Origin: Candidatus Woesearchaeota archaeon
Lineage (GTDB): Archaea; Nanobdellota; Nanobdellia; Woesearchaeales; DSVV01
Reading direction: 5' to 3'
Assembly (NCBI GenBank): GCA_018303325.1
Contig: JAGVYH010000046.1
Span: 1-37,108, forward strand
DNA length: 37,108 nucleotides
The translations under genes were made by a program, and so were the position numbers. Positions 1-7,034 of the stretch are shown piece after piece; position 1 is the first letter of the stretch, and the number at the start of each line of letters is the position of its first letter. Under the pieces are notes generated by a model. That model had not been told where the DNA came from. It made no database searches and saw only the letters and a list, made by a program, of their open reading frames with translations.

Positions 1-15
1 GTATACGGCGAATTT

Positions 16-94
16 GTCACTTCGTGACCGACATTTTTAAGATTACAAACTGGGTGTCGCAGCAAGCTGCGGGGTATAATACCCAGTTTGTAAT
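16..94. repeat. Compound palindrome with nested hairpins
   Basis: A small hairpin GTCAC-TTC-GTGAC (16-28) is followed by perfect 14-bp arms ATTACAAACTGGGT (42-55) and ACCCAGTTTGTAAT (81-94). Inside the arms lie CGCAGC-AA-GCTGCG (58-71) and GGGTATAATACCC (72-84), so the whole can fold as a branched structure. The 20-mer at 58-77 occurs again at 8641-8660. This belongs to the style of compound palindromes seen through the window, but the usual L- and R-end sequences are not recognisable here. Confidence 0.75.
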
Positions 95-177
95 TAATTA
101 AACCAACCTCACAAAACAAACTTTACCAACCCAAATACAAAAACTTAATAAATCTATAAATAACTTAAGTTCTCATT

Positions 178-894
178 ATGGTTAATATGAAAAATAATAC
201 AAATAATAAGCTGAGAAAGAAACAAAAAAAATCAAAAAAGAAAAGGACACAGAAAGAAACCATTCTTTGTTTCTGCGCGCATAATGATGATCAGGTTATT
301 GGCGCAGGCGGCACACTGGCAAAATATGCTAAAGAAGGCAAAGAGGTTTATACTTATATTTTCTCATACGGCGAAGGTTCTCACCCACATTTAAATCCAA
401 GAGTAATCATAAAAAAAAGAGTGTCTGAATCAAGGGCAGCTGACAAAATAATTGGAGAAAAAGGCAGCTTTCATTTAGGCTTGAAAGAGGGCAAGTTTAT
501 GGATGGCATTGAAAAGAGAGGGATAAAAGAAAGAATAAAAGAAATCATAACTGAGAAAGCCCCAATAAAAATATTTACTCACAGCCAAGACGACCCGCAC
601 GTTGACCACAGAATTGTTAATAAACTAATTTTAGATATTGCCAATGAAATAAAATATTATGGAGATATTTATTCATTCGATATATGGAATCCCTTGCCGG
701 CAAGAGGAAGAGAAAAGCCAATGTTGTTTGTAGACATTTCAAAAACATTCAATAAAAAAATAAAGGCAATAAAATGCCACAACAGCCAGACAGTTACACT
801 ATGGACAATGCTGCCTGCAACATATACAAGAGCAGTAATCAACGGATTAAATCATCACTGCAAATATGCAGAAATATTTTACAAGATAAATTAA
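178..894 (+). CDS. PIG-L/LmbE-family deacetylase
   Basis: Zn-dependent N-deacetylase of the PIG-L/LmbE family, which removes acetyl groups from GlcNAc-type sugars on lipids or small thiols. The family motif (A)HPDD appears as AHNDDQ (His35, Asp38) near the N-terminus and the third metal ligand region as DPHVDH near residue 142. The length (238 aa) is normal for the family. A Lys-rich tail (residues 10-26) precedes the domain. Start is ATG 178 or ATG 187; a TATA-like box TCTATAAATA lies about 25 nt upstream, so a leaderless transcript is likely. The glycosyltransferase gene follows after 46 nt on the same strand. The pairing recalls GlcNAc transferase plus deacetylase (BshA/BshB, PIG-A/PIG-L), but the substrate cannot be read from the sequence. 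Confidence 0.85.
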   Translation: MVNMKNNTNNKLRKKQKKSKKKRTQKETILCFCAHNDDQVIGAGGTLAKYAKEGKEVYTYIFSYGEGSHPHLNPRVIIKKRVSESRAADKIIGEKGSFHLGLKEGKFMDGIEKRGIKERIKEIITEKAPIKIFTHSQDDPHVDHRIVNKLILDIANEIKYYGDIYSFDIWNPLPARGREKPMLFVDISKTFNKKIKAIKCHNSQTVTLWTMLPATYTRAVINGLNHHCKYAEIFYKIN

Positions 895-940
895 GAAATA
901 GATTAAACAACAAATAAAAACATCATCTACAGAAAAATAA

Positions 941-2194
941 GTGACAAAAATGCTGGAACATTTACATCTTAAAGAACTGCAGGAGAAGGGAATTAGTGGC
1001 AACATTATAAAAGATAACCCCACAAATAAAATAAAGAAAAAACTGCTTATCGCAACAGACAGCTTTCTGCCGAGATGGGACGGCATCACAAGGTTTTTGA
1101 CAGAAATCATACCAAGGCTTAAGGATAATTATGAAATTACAGTAATTGCACCGGAATTCCCAGGTGAACTTAAATGGGCAGAAATTGAGCATATAAAATT
1201 TATAAGATTCCCTATTCTCAACTTCAATTTTGGCGATATAAATTTCAGCTGGTTCCATTATTCCAAAATAAAAAAGATTGTCGAAGAGCAGGATATTGTG
1301 TTCTCGCAAACTATCGGACCAATTGGAATCTGCGCAATAAAATCAGCAAAAAAATTAAAGAAGCCTGTAATATGTTATATTCATTCGATTGAATGGGAGC
1401 TGGCAACAAGAAGCATTGACAGTTTAAAACTATTAATAAATTTAGCAATGAAATCATTGGTTAAGCATTATTATAACAAAGTGGATTTGTTGTTGGTGCC
1501 GTCGATGGAAGTTGGCGAGTTGTATAAGCGAAACGGAATTGCGCCGCCTTACAAAATAGTTCATTTAGGAACAGATACCAACAAATTTGTTCCTGCAAAA
1601 GATGAAGAATATAAAAACAGGATAAGAGAAGCGCTTGGAATAACACAATTAAATTCAGAACAAAAATTAAACTCAAATCAAATAATAATTGGGTTCTCAG
1701 GAAGAATTGGCAGAGAGAAAAATTTGGTTACATTATACAGGGCATTCAGAAAGATTGAGAAAAAATATGAAAACATTAAGCTGCTAATTATTGGCAAAGG
1801 TGTTAAGGATTTAGAAGAAATGTTTACATCGCAGAGAAACATAATCATGCCCGGCGCTGTGAATAATGTTGTTCCTTACTTGCAGGCAATGGATATCTTT
1901 GTTCTGCCAAGCTTGACTGAAACAAGCAGCCTTGCAACAATGGAAGCAATGTCCTGCGGTATCCCTATTGTAACAACACCAGTAGGATATGTAAAAGATT
2001 ATATTAAGGAAAAAGAAAACGGTCTTTTCTTTCCGTTCAAAAATTCATTAGTCTTGTCAATGAAGCTTGAAATTCTGATAAAAGACAAAGAGCTGAGAGA
2101 AAAACTTGGCAGAAATGCAAGAAAAACAATCATTGAAAGATTCAGCTGGGAAAATACAGTCGGGAAGATAAAAGAGAATTTGAGCAAGTTTTAG
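941..2194 (+). CDS. GT4-family glycosyltransferase
   Basis: Retaining GT-B glycosyltransferase of family GT4, transferring a sugar from a nucleotide-sugar donor, probably at the cytoplasmic face of the membrane. The N-terminal Rossmann domain starts at KKLLIATDSFLPRWDG. The C-terminal donor-binding domain has GRIGREKNL and the EX7E motif in ETSSLATMEAM, followed by CGIPIVTTPVG. Length 417 aa is typical. The first 30 residues before the core are extra. The start is GTG 941 or ATG 950; neither has a strong ribosome site. It forms a likely operon with the upstream PIG-L deacetylase, which suggests glycolipid or surface sugar synthesis. The last ~35 bp of the gene are duplicated just after the stop codon. 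Confidence 0.88.
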   Translation: MTKMLEHLHLKELQEKGISGNIIKDNPTNKIKKKLLIATDSFLPRWDGITRFLTEIIPRLKDNYEITVIAPEFPGELKWAEIEHIKFIRFPILNFNFGDINFSWFHYSKIKKIVEEQDIVFSQTIGPIGICAIKSAKKLKKPVICYIHSIEWELATRSIDSLKLLINLAMKSLVKHYYNKVDLLLVPSMEVGELYKRNGIAPPYKIVHLGTDTNKFVPAKDEEYKNRIREALGITQLNSEQKLNSNQIIIGFSGRIGREKNLVTLYRAFRKIEKKYENIKLLIIGKGVKDLEEMFTSQRNIIMPGAVNNVVPYLQAMDIFVLPSLTETSSLATMEAMSCGIPIVTTPVGYVKDYIKEKENGLFFPFKNSLVLSMKLEILIKDKELREKLGRNARKTIIERFSWENTVGKIKENLSKF

Positions 2195-2247
2195 GGCACA
2201 GCTAGAAAAATAGCGTCGAGAAGATAAAGGAAAATTTGAGCAAATAT
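2159..2247 (+). repeat. Imperfect duplication of the 3' end of the glycosyltransferase gene
   Basis: GTCGGGAAGATAAAAGAGAA (from 2161) and the TTTGAGCAAG that follows recur as GTCGAGAAGATAAAGGAAAA (from 2214) and TTTGAGCAAA. The offset is 53 bp and only a few positions differ. The second copy lies after the stop codon and is not translated in the same ORF. Confidence 0.75.
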
Positions 2248-2263
2248 TGTTCGCTGGCTATAA

Positions 2264-2644
2264 TTAATATTTCTTTTCATAATACGTATATTTATGCGGC
2301 TTTCCTTTGCACTTTTCAACAGGATATTTTTTTTCCAGCTCATCAAATTTTTCATAAAATGCTTTAGTAATATCTATGCCTGTTTCTTCCGCAAGAATTA
2401 AGATAAAATGCAAAACATCTGCTAGCTCATAACCTATCTCTTTCTTGTTCTCTGGATTTTTTAAGTATTCCTTAATCTCATCATTTGTTTTAAAGCGAAA
2501 ATGCTCAAGAACTTCTGCAACTTCTATACTTAATGCAAGCGCAGTATCCTTCGGATTATGAAACTGTTTCCAGTCTCTTTTATCACTAAATTCAACTGCT
2601 TTTTTTCTTAATTCTTCAATTGTTGCATTTGAAAATTCAGCCAT
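2264..2644 (-). CDS. MazG-like nucleotide pyrophosphohydrolase (RS21-C6/dCTPase type)
   Basis: Small all-alpha NTP pyrophosphohydrolase that hydrolyses (d)NTPs to NMP and PPi, usually a house-cleaning enzyme for non-canonical nucleotides. The Mg-binding motifs are present: ExxE in SIEVAEVLEHF and ExxD in GYELADVLHFIL, with the typical C-terminal KFDELEKKYPVEK. Length 126 aa fits the single-domain XTP3TPA/RS21-C6 subgroup rather than double-domain MazG. It is convergent with the glycosyltransferase gene. A TATA-like ACTTTATTAATC lies about 30 nt upstream of the ATG. The exact nucleotide preference is not visible. Confidence 0.85.
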   Translation of the reverse strand: MAEFSNATIEELRKKAVEFSDKRDWKQFHNPKDTALALSIEVAEVLEHFRFKTNDEIKEYLKNPENKKEIGYELADVLHFILILAEETGIDITKAFYEKFDELEKKYPVEKCKGKPHKYTYYEKKY

Positions 2645-2742
2645 AACTTATATGTTAACAATAGATGATTAATAAAGTTTGTTGAAAAAACAGTAGTAGT
2701 GCAGCAACATATATCATTTCAAAATAGACTGAAAAGATAATA

Positions 2743-3312
2743 TTAATTATTAAAAACAACAGGGTTGCTGTATATTCTTTCAAGTATTCTATTCATTTTT
2801 TGCGGTGGATTCAGTGGATAAATACAGCCTGCAAGAGGTGAAACAGAAATTCGTTTGAGAGAAAATATCCTAACCATCTCACCCAAACAACCTATACATC
2901 CATTATAATACGCCCATTCACCACCAACAAAGACGTTCCTAATATTTTGCTCAGCTAAGAACCCATAAAATTCATTTCTAGTGTATTGATTAGAACAAAA
3001 CCTTGCTCCAACCACATTTCCTCCGCAGTCATTTGTGTAAACAATGAACGCATCATCTGGCAGAACAATTCCGTTCCCATTCCTTTTGCTAGTTGAGTTA
3101 AATTTTGTTTTATGTTTTTTTTCAATAAAATATAATACGCGAGATTTATCAACACTTTTAATTTGCTCGATAAGTTTTTGCACATTTTCTAGATACTGGT
3201 TATAATCACCATATCTTTCAGCATCAAGCGCGTCAATGCAATTATCCAGCGAATAACCTAAATGCATTAAAGCAATTCCTGTATGTTCTGGCAATTCTAG
3301 CTTGGTACTCAT
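2743..3312 (-). CDS. Unknown protein, possibly isochorismatase-like
   Basis: 189-aa soluble protein with no firmly recognised family. The N-terminal third is helical (ALMHLGYSLDNCIDALDAE). The central part alternates strands and helices: IVLPDDAFIVYTNDCGGN, then IRNVFVGGEWAYYNGCIGCLG, then ISVSPLAGCIYPLNPP. A strand ending in VGGE followed by a Cys-bearing turn and a helix resembles the cysteine-hydrolase (isochorismatase/nicotinamidase) core, where the catalytic Cys sits after such a strand. This is a weak resemblance and the Asp and Lys of the triad are not assigned. It lies 98 nt upstream of the MazG-like gene on the same strand. Confidence 0.6.
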   Translation of the reverse strand: MSTKLELPEHTGIALMHLGYSLDNCIDALDAERYGDYNQYLENVQKLIEQIKSVDKSRVLYFIEKKHKTKFNSTSKRNGNGIVLPDDAFIVYTNDCGGNVVGARFCSNQYTRNEFYGFLAEQNIRNVFVGGEWAYYNGCIGCLGEMVRIFSLKRISVSPLAGCIYPLNPPQKMNRILERIYSNPVVFNN

Positions 3313-3607
3313 AGAATATTGAGGAAATTAGTGCTACTTTTTAAGTTTAATGTAAATTTAAAGGGATATCTATAATATACTCATCTAAATACCAGTATCC
3401 AAAAACCTATCCTGAAAAACAATAATTATTAATATATAAATATATATTCTATCATATTTATACTTTATCATATTATTAGTAATTTATTTATTATTTTATT
3501 TGTTTATTGTCATTATATTTTATTAAAATGATAGTATATAAATTATAGAATTTTATTCATTATAATTTATAACACATTATATTATTTATAAAAAGTTTGT
3601 TGGGGGA
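3313..3607. other. AT-rich intergenic region
   Basis: Divergent gap between the unknown gene ending at 3312 and the small gene at 3617. From about 3420 to 3595 it is almost entirely A and T, with several TATA-like runs. It should hold the promoter for the gene at 3617, though no single box stands out. I see no ORF, RNA gene or strong inverted repeat here. Confidence 0.6.
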
Positions 3608-3616
3608 GTGGTGTAT

Positions 3617-3973
3617 ATGACAGATTTAATAACTTGTTTATCTGTTGGAAAAGGGACATGGAGTGAGGTAAGAAGTGTTATAGAAAAAGAAAATTGGGGA
3701 AAGGTATTTATTATTACAAATGATTTTGGAAAACAAAAATACCAGCCAATAAGAGAAACAGAGTTCATTCTTATTGATGCAAGAAAATCCCTGCGGGAAT
3801 TAATAAACGTGATAAAAGAAGTCATCAAAGACAAAGTAGACGGCACAGAGGTAGGTGTTAACTTAAATTCTGGCAGCGGCAAAGAGCATATGGCTATCTT
3901 AGGTGCAATTATTGAAAGCGGCATTGGGTTTAGGTTGGTTGCGTTAGAAAGCGATAAGCTGATGCATATATAG
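3617..3973 (+). CDS. Small alpha/beta protein of unknown function
   Basis: 118-aa protein. GTG codons at 3608 and 3611 are in frame, but GGGGGAG at 3602-3608 sits 8 nt before ATG 3617, which is therefore the chosen start. The pattern is Rossmann-like: strand WGKVFIITND, a helical middle RKSLRELINVIKEVI, then GVNLNSGSGKEHMAILG, which reads as a strand, a Ser/Gly-rich loop and a helix, then GFRLVAL. The loop-helix arrangement near the C-terminus is reminiscent of the ligand loop in CARF domains (N-x-T/S-G-G), but the context contains no CRISPR genes and the similarity is only structural guesswork. No membrane segment. Confidence 0.65.
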   Translation: MTDLITCLSVGKGTWSEVRSVIEKENWGKVFIITNDFGKQKYQPIRETEFILIDARKSLRELINVIKEVIKDKVDGTEVGVNLNSGSGKEHMAILGAIIESGIGFRLVALESDKLMHI

Positions 3974-3980
3974 GGTATGT

Positions 3981-4071
3981 ATACTAAAAGTGATTAATTT
4001 TCGAACAAATTAATCACTTTTGTATATACAAAAGTGCAAAATAATGTTCGATTATTTTGCACTTTTAGTAT
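3981..4071. repeat. Double hairpin with shared arms (cruciform-like palindrome)
   Basis: Two perfect hairpins in tandem: 15-bp arms 3986-4000/4007-4021 and 16-bp arms 4030-4045/4051-4066. The outermost segments also pair with each other (ATACTAAAAGTG 3981-3992 with CACTTTTAGTAT 4060-4071), and the junction is a perfect 22-bp palindrome centred on TATATA (4015-4036). The second hairpin has a relative at 33914-33951 with compensated stem changes. It begins 8 nt after the stop of the 3617 gene, so it could also act as a transcript end. Confidence 0.85.
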
Positions 4072-4106
4072 ATGTGGTTTAATTATTACTTTTAATATTT
4101 TCTTTC

Positions 4107-4281
4107 AGTTCCTGGGAGAAGCCACACGTTTCATTATGAAAACTGGGTGCTAGGTGCTGGGTGCTGGGTGCTAGCAGCGATAATTCATCGTAACTAGCAC
4201 CCAGCACCTAGCACCCACTTAACACCTTTTTTAATTTTTCATGAGACTGTGGACTTCGTCCTTAGTACGTGCTGTGAGCAA
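4107..4281. repeat. Compound palindromic element A (R-end, repeat arms, L-end)
   Basis: R-end AGTTCCTGGGAGAAGCCACA starts at 4107. The left arm (4145-4174) is four 7-nt units of GGGTGCT/AGGTGCT plus AG; the right arm (4194-4216) is its reverse complement with only three units. The loop CAGCGATAATTCATCGTAA carries a small inner palindrome. The inverted L-end, TTTTTCATGAGACTGTGGAC then TTCGTCC, runs to about 4281. It fills most of the gap between the 3617 gene and the convergent membrane-protein gene at 4351. Confidence 0.88.
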
Positions 4282-4350
4282 GAGAAAAAGATTAGGGAAC
4301 AAAAAAATAGATGAACAAATAAACGTTTAATTAAATTTATTCTAATCTAT

Positions 4351-5211
4351 CTAACTCATTATTCCATACATCTTATACAGCAGTCTATCCACATCTTTAA
4401 CTATTCCTTTGCCGTATCCATTGAGAGTAATACAATTATTATTGATATCTATGCTTGTTGCAGTGGTTGCATTCACGTCATTAAACACAATTATAGGCAA
4501 AGTTTTATTCTCGCAGGTTAATACAGCAATTTTCTTGCATGCTTCATTCTGATCAGTTGTGCAGGCAGGCAGTAACCTTACATCAAGCACCTGCAGCATG
4601 TTTGTTCTTATCTCGTGATGTGCAAGGTTAATTAGATCAAGATTATTGCTGTTTGGATCGAAACTAAAGTATGCAATATTAGGAAATTGCGTTTCATTGA
4701 TATTAAATTCACTATATTCGCTTAATGTATTATTATAAATATACATCATTTGCAAAAACTGATTGATATCACCATTAACAGGTATGTCTTCTATCTCTTT
4801 CGGACCATAATGTAACGGAATGTCATATTTTATCTTTGTTGATGGATTAAGAATTTGCGTATACCACATATAACCAGTAGTATCACTGCCGATTCTGACA
4901 AAGCTGTATTGATTATACAAATAATTATTCTCATCATCCTTTCCATCTAAAACATCCTGATGCAATTCATTTATTGTTTTAGGAGTTTCTTTGAAAATTG
5001 ATGGAATAGCCAATATAATAATTAAAACAACAAGAACAACACCAACAATTATGCCAAGAAGCTTGTAATCACTGAACCAGCTTTGTTCTTGAATTTCTTC
5101 TACATCTTCTCTTATTTTAATATCGTCAACAGCTATCTTAAACTCATCAGATGTTTTAGAAGTTTCATGTTTCTTGACCTTCTCTTCAACATTTCTTAAT
5201 TTATCACTCAT
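4351..5211 (-). CDS. Membrane-anchored protein of unknown function (paralogue of the next gene)
   Basis: 286 aa from ATG 5211. An in-frame ATG exists at 5295, but AAGGAGG lies 8 nt before ATG 5211, which decides the start. Layout: charged cytoplasmic N-terminus with a likely short coiled coil (RNVEEKVKKHE), one membrane segment LLGIIVGVVLVVLIIILAI near residues 51-70, and a C-terminal domain of about 210 residues, probably outside the cell. The outer domain has three Cys residues in LPACTTDQNEACKKIAVLTC. Its C-terminus (NNCITLNGYGKGIVKDVDRLLYKMYGIM) aligns with that of the 202-aa protein encoded upstream, so the two are paralogues. No known family recognised. The tail of surface-directed genes continues with the divergent ABC cassette. 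Confidence 0.75.
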   Translation of the reverse strand: MSDKLRNVEEKVKKHETSKTSDEFKIAVDDIKIREDVEEIQEQSWFSDYKLLGIIVGVVLVVLIIILAIPSIFKETPKTINELHQDVLDGKDDENNYLYNQYSFVRIGSDTTGYMWYTQILNPSTKIKYDIPLHYGPKEIEDIPVNGDINQFLQMMYIYNNTLSEYSEFNINETQFPNIAYFSFDPNSNNLDLINLAHHEIRTNMLQVLDVRLLPACTTDQNEACKKIAVLTCENKTLPIIVFNDVNATTATSIDINNNCITLNGYGKGIVKDVDRLLYKMYGIMS

Positions 5212-5261
5212 CTTCACTGCCTCCTTAACACTGCGCTTACAAATTAAAATGAATATAGAGA

Positions 5262-5345
5262 GCTTTGAAAAACTCTTTTTTATGATATTTTTCAAAGCGG
5301 TTCTATTAAGGGTTTTGACTATTGGGGTAGGTTATTCAAAACCCT
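5262..5345. promoter_or_regulatory. Two tandem hairpins upstream of the membrane-protein gene
   Basis: Perfect 11-bp arms GCTTTGAAAAA/TTTTTCAAAGC (5262-5272/5288-5298) and 10-bp arms AGGGTTTTGA/TCAAAACCCT (5309-5318/5336-5345). They lie between the two paralogous genes, before the Shine-Dalgarno of the downstream one. They could terminate or attenuate a joint transcript. Each stem differs in sequence, as in the palindrome family elsewhere. Confidence 0.6.
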
Positions 5346-5423
5346 CTATAATAAAAATGAATAAACATCTCGTTTAAAAAAGTTTTGTATTAAATTAAAA
5401 ACATATTTTTTATAGACTAAACT

Positions 5424-6032
5424 TCAATTCATAACATCATACAATCCGTATCTTATTCTGTCGAGAATAGCATTAAACTCAAACCCATCTGATGCATATA
5501 AATAAATACAATTATTTTCATTCAGAATTAAAGTTTCATTATAACTTTTTATATATATTACAGGAACAAACTGCGTTGCATTATTGCAGTCAATAAATGG
5601 AAGCGCCTGATAATTGCCTGTGTTATTTGTCACACCAACATAAGGATACATATTAAACTCATTCATGAAAGAATCTCTAATCTGAAAACGCATTAATTCA
5701 ACATCTTTAATATTTTTATCAGTTGGCTCAAAGGTAATATAAACCATCTTTGAATTCTTTAAAGTAGGGATAACATAATCAGAAACATTAATCTTATCTA
5801 ATGACGTCGGATGATAATTAAATTGTATCCATTTATCATTTATTTTTCCGAATATTTGATTGTTACTGTCTGCCTTAAATCTGAAATCATTATAATTATC
5901 CAGTGAAGTAGAGCTGCCCTGCCATACTGCCAAAAGGCTGGATACCATTACAAAGACAATAATAAGCCCAATTACGTTTTTTTTATTAAAAATCTTTGAT
6001 TCAGGTTTTTTGTTAATTTTATTAAATCTCAT
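5424..6032 (-). CDS. Membrane-anchored protein of unknown function (short paralogue)
   Basis: 202 aa. N-terminal basic segment, one membrane helix VIGLIIVFVMVSSLLAVW (residues about 24-42), and an outer domain that ends NNCIYLYASDGFEFNAILDRIRYGLYDVM. The last ~60 residues match the preceding gene product in order: hydrophobic strand, Asn-Asn-Cys-Ile, Gly-containing turn, amphipathic helix with LLYKMYG or IRYGLYD. Both have a Cys about 30 residues earlier (FIDCNN here). AAGGTG is placed 6 nt before the ATG. The pair is probably co-transcribed, divergent from the ABC exporter genes. Function unknown. Confidence 0.72.
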   Translation of the reverse strand: MRFNKINKKPESKIFNKKNVIGLIIVFVMVSSLLAVWQGSSTSLDNYNDFRFKADSNNQIFGKINDKWIQFNYHPTSLDKINVSDYVIPTLKNSKMVYITFEPTDKNIKDVELMRFQIRDSFMNEFNMYPYVGVTNNTGNYQALPFIDCNNATQFVPVIYIKSYNETLILNENNCIYLYASDGFEFNAILDRIRYGLYDVMN

Positions 6033-6121
6033 CTTACACCTTTTTTCTTACACTTTTTTTAGCATGTGTATAACACTTTTTTACTGCTAAACATCATCCT
6101 TTATATTTTTTATTAATAAAA

Positions 6122-6130
6122 CATATAAAT
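6122..6130 (+). promoter_or_regulatory. TATA-like box for the ABC ATPase gene
   Basis: CATATAAAT lies 27 nt before ATG 6153, and no Shine-Dalgarno is seen. This spacing suits an archaeal promoter giving a leaderless mRNA. Confidence 0.5.
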
Positions 6131-6152
6131 TTGGGTAAATCAACTGGAAAAC

Positions 6153-6905
6153 ATGCTCAAAAAAACAACTGAAAAACCAACTTCCAGACCTCAAAAGCCA
6201 ATAATCAAAATTGACGATGTCTGGAAGATTTACAAGATAGGAGATGTTGATATTTATGCTCTGCGCGGGCTTAGCTTAACCATAAACCATGGTGACTTCG
6301 TCGCAGTTATGGGTCCAAGCGGCAGCGGGAAAAGCACTGCTGTGAATATGATAGGATGTTTAGATATTCCCACAAAAGGCAGAATATTTCTTGACGGACA
6401 AGACATATCTCATTTAACTGAATCTGATCTGGCGCAAATCCGAGGCAAAAAGATTGGTTTTGTTTTCCAGCAGTTTAATTTAATAGCTACTCTTACTGCA
6501 CTTGAAAATGTTATGCTGCCCATGATTTTCCAAGGAACACCTGAAGAAGAAAGAAAGAAGAAAGCAAAAGAGCTTTTGGAAAAGATTGGTTTGGGAGACA
6601 GAATGCATCACAAACCATCAGAATTAAGCGGCGGTCAGCAGCAAAGAGTAGCTATTGCAAGAGCATTAAGCAATGATCCGCAGATTATCCTTGCGGATGA
6701 ACCCACAGGCAACCTTGACCAAAAAACAGGCAAAGAGATTATTGCGCTTTTACGCCAGCTTCATCAAAACGGAAAAACAATTGTATTAGTCACACATGAC
6801 CCTGATGTGGCAGAGTATGCTGAAAGGATTGAAAAACTAATGGACGGAAAAATAGTAAGCATTGTTAAAGGTAAGAATCACAATCATCAGCATACAGGCA
6901 GATAA
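6153..6905 (+). CDS. ABC transporter ATPase (MacB/LolD type)
   Basis: ATP-binding subunit that powers the MacB-like permeases encoded downstream. All motifs are intact: Walker A GPSGSGKST (residues 54-62), Q-loop FVFQQFN, signature LSGGQQQRVAIARAL, Walker B IILADEPTGNLD and the His switch VTHD. The LADEPTGNLD form and 250-aa length are typical of the MacB/LolD/FtsE group, which works with FtsX-fold membrane subunits in mechanotransmission rather than classic transport. The first gene of a four-gene cassette on the plus strand, probably co-regulated, although elements with strong inverted repeats interrupt the gaps further on. Confidence 0.93.
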   Translation: MLKKTTEKPTSRPQKPIIKIDDVWKIYKIGDVDIYALRGLSLTINHGDFVAVMGPSGSGKSTAVNMIGCLDIPTKGRIFLDGQDISHLTESDLAQIRGKKIGFVFQQFNLIATLTALENVMLPMIFQGTPEEERKKKAKELLEKIGLGDRMHHKPSELSGGQQQRVAIARALSNDPQIILADEPTGNLDQKTGKEIIALLRQLHQNGKTIVLVTHDPDVAEYAERIEKLMDGKIVSIVKGKNHNHQHTGR

Positions 6906-6995
6906 GTATTATTGAATAAATAAACATGTTAAATAAATTTTATCCAATTAATTAATTAAATCATAATCAATAAGATATATAAAGAAGTTAAATAT

Positions 6996-7021
6996 AAGAT
7001 AACTTTGTAAAGAGTTATCTT
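6996..7021. promoter_or_regulatory. Hairpin at the start of the surface-protein gene
   Basis: AAGATAACT/AGTTATCTT arms (9 bp perfect, loop TTGTAAAG) lie just before the Shine-Dalgarno AGAGGA of the gene at 7035. A TATA-like GATATATAAAG lies at 6974-6984, so the palindrome would cover the transcription start; an operator or a 5'-end RNA hairpin are both possible. Confidence 0.5.
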
Positions 7022-7034
7022 AGTAAGAGGAATA

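Noticed and set aside
3981-4071. CRISPR array
   Set aside because: The repeats are palindromes of differing sequence without regular unit-spacer spacing, and no cas genes are present.
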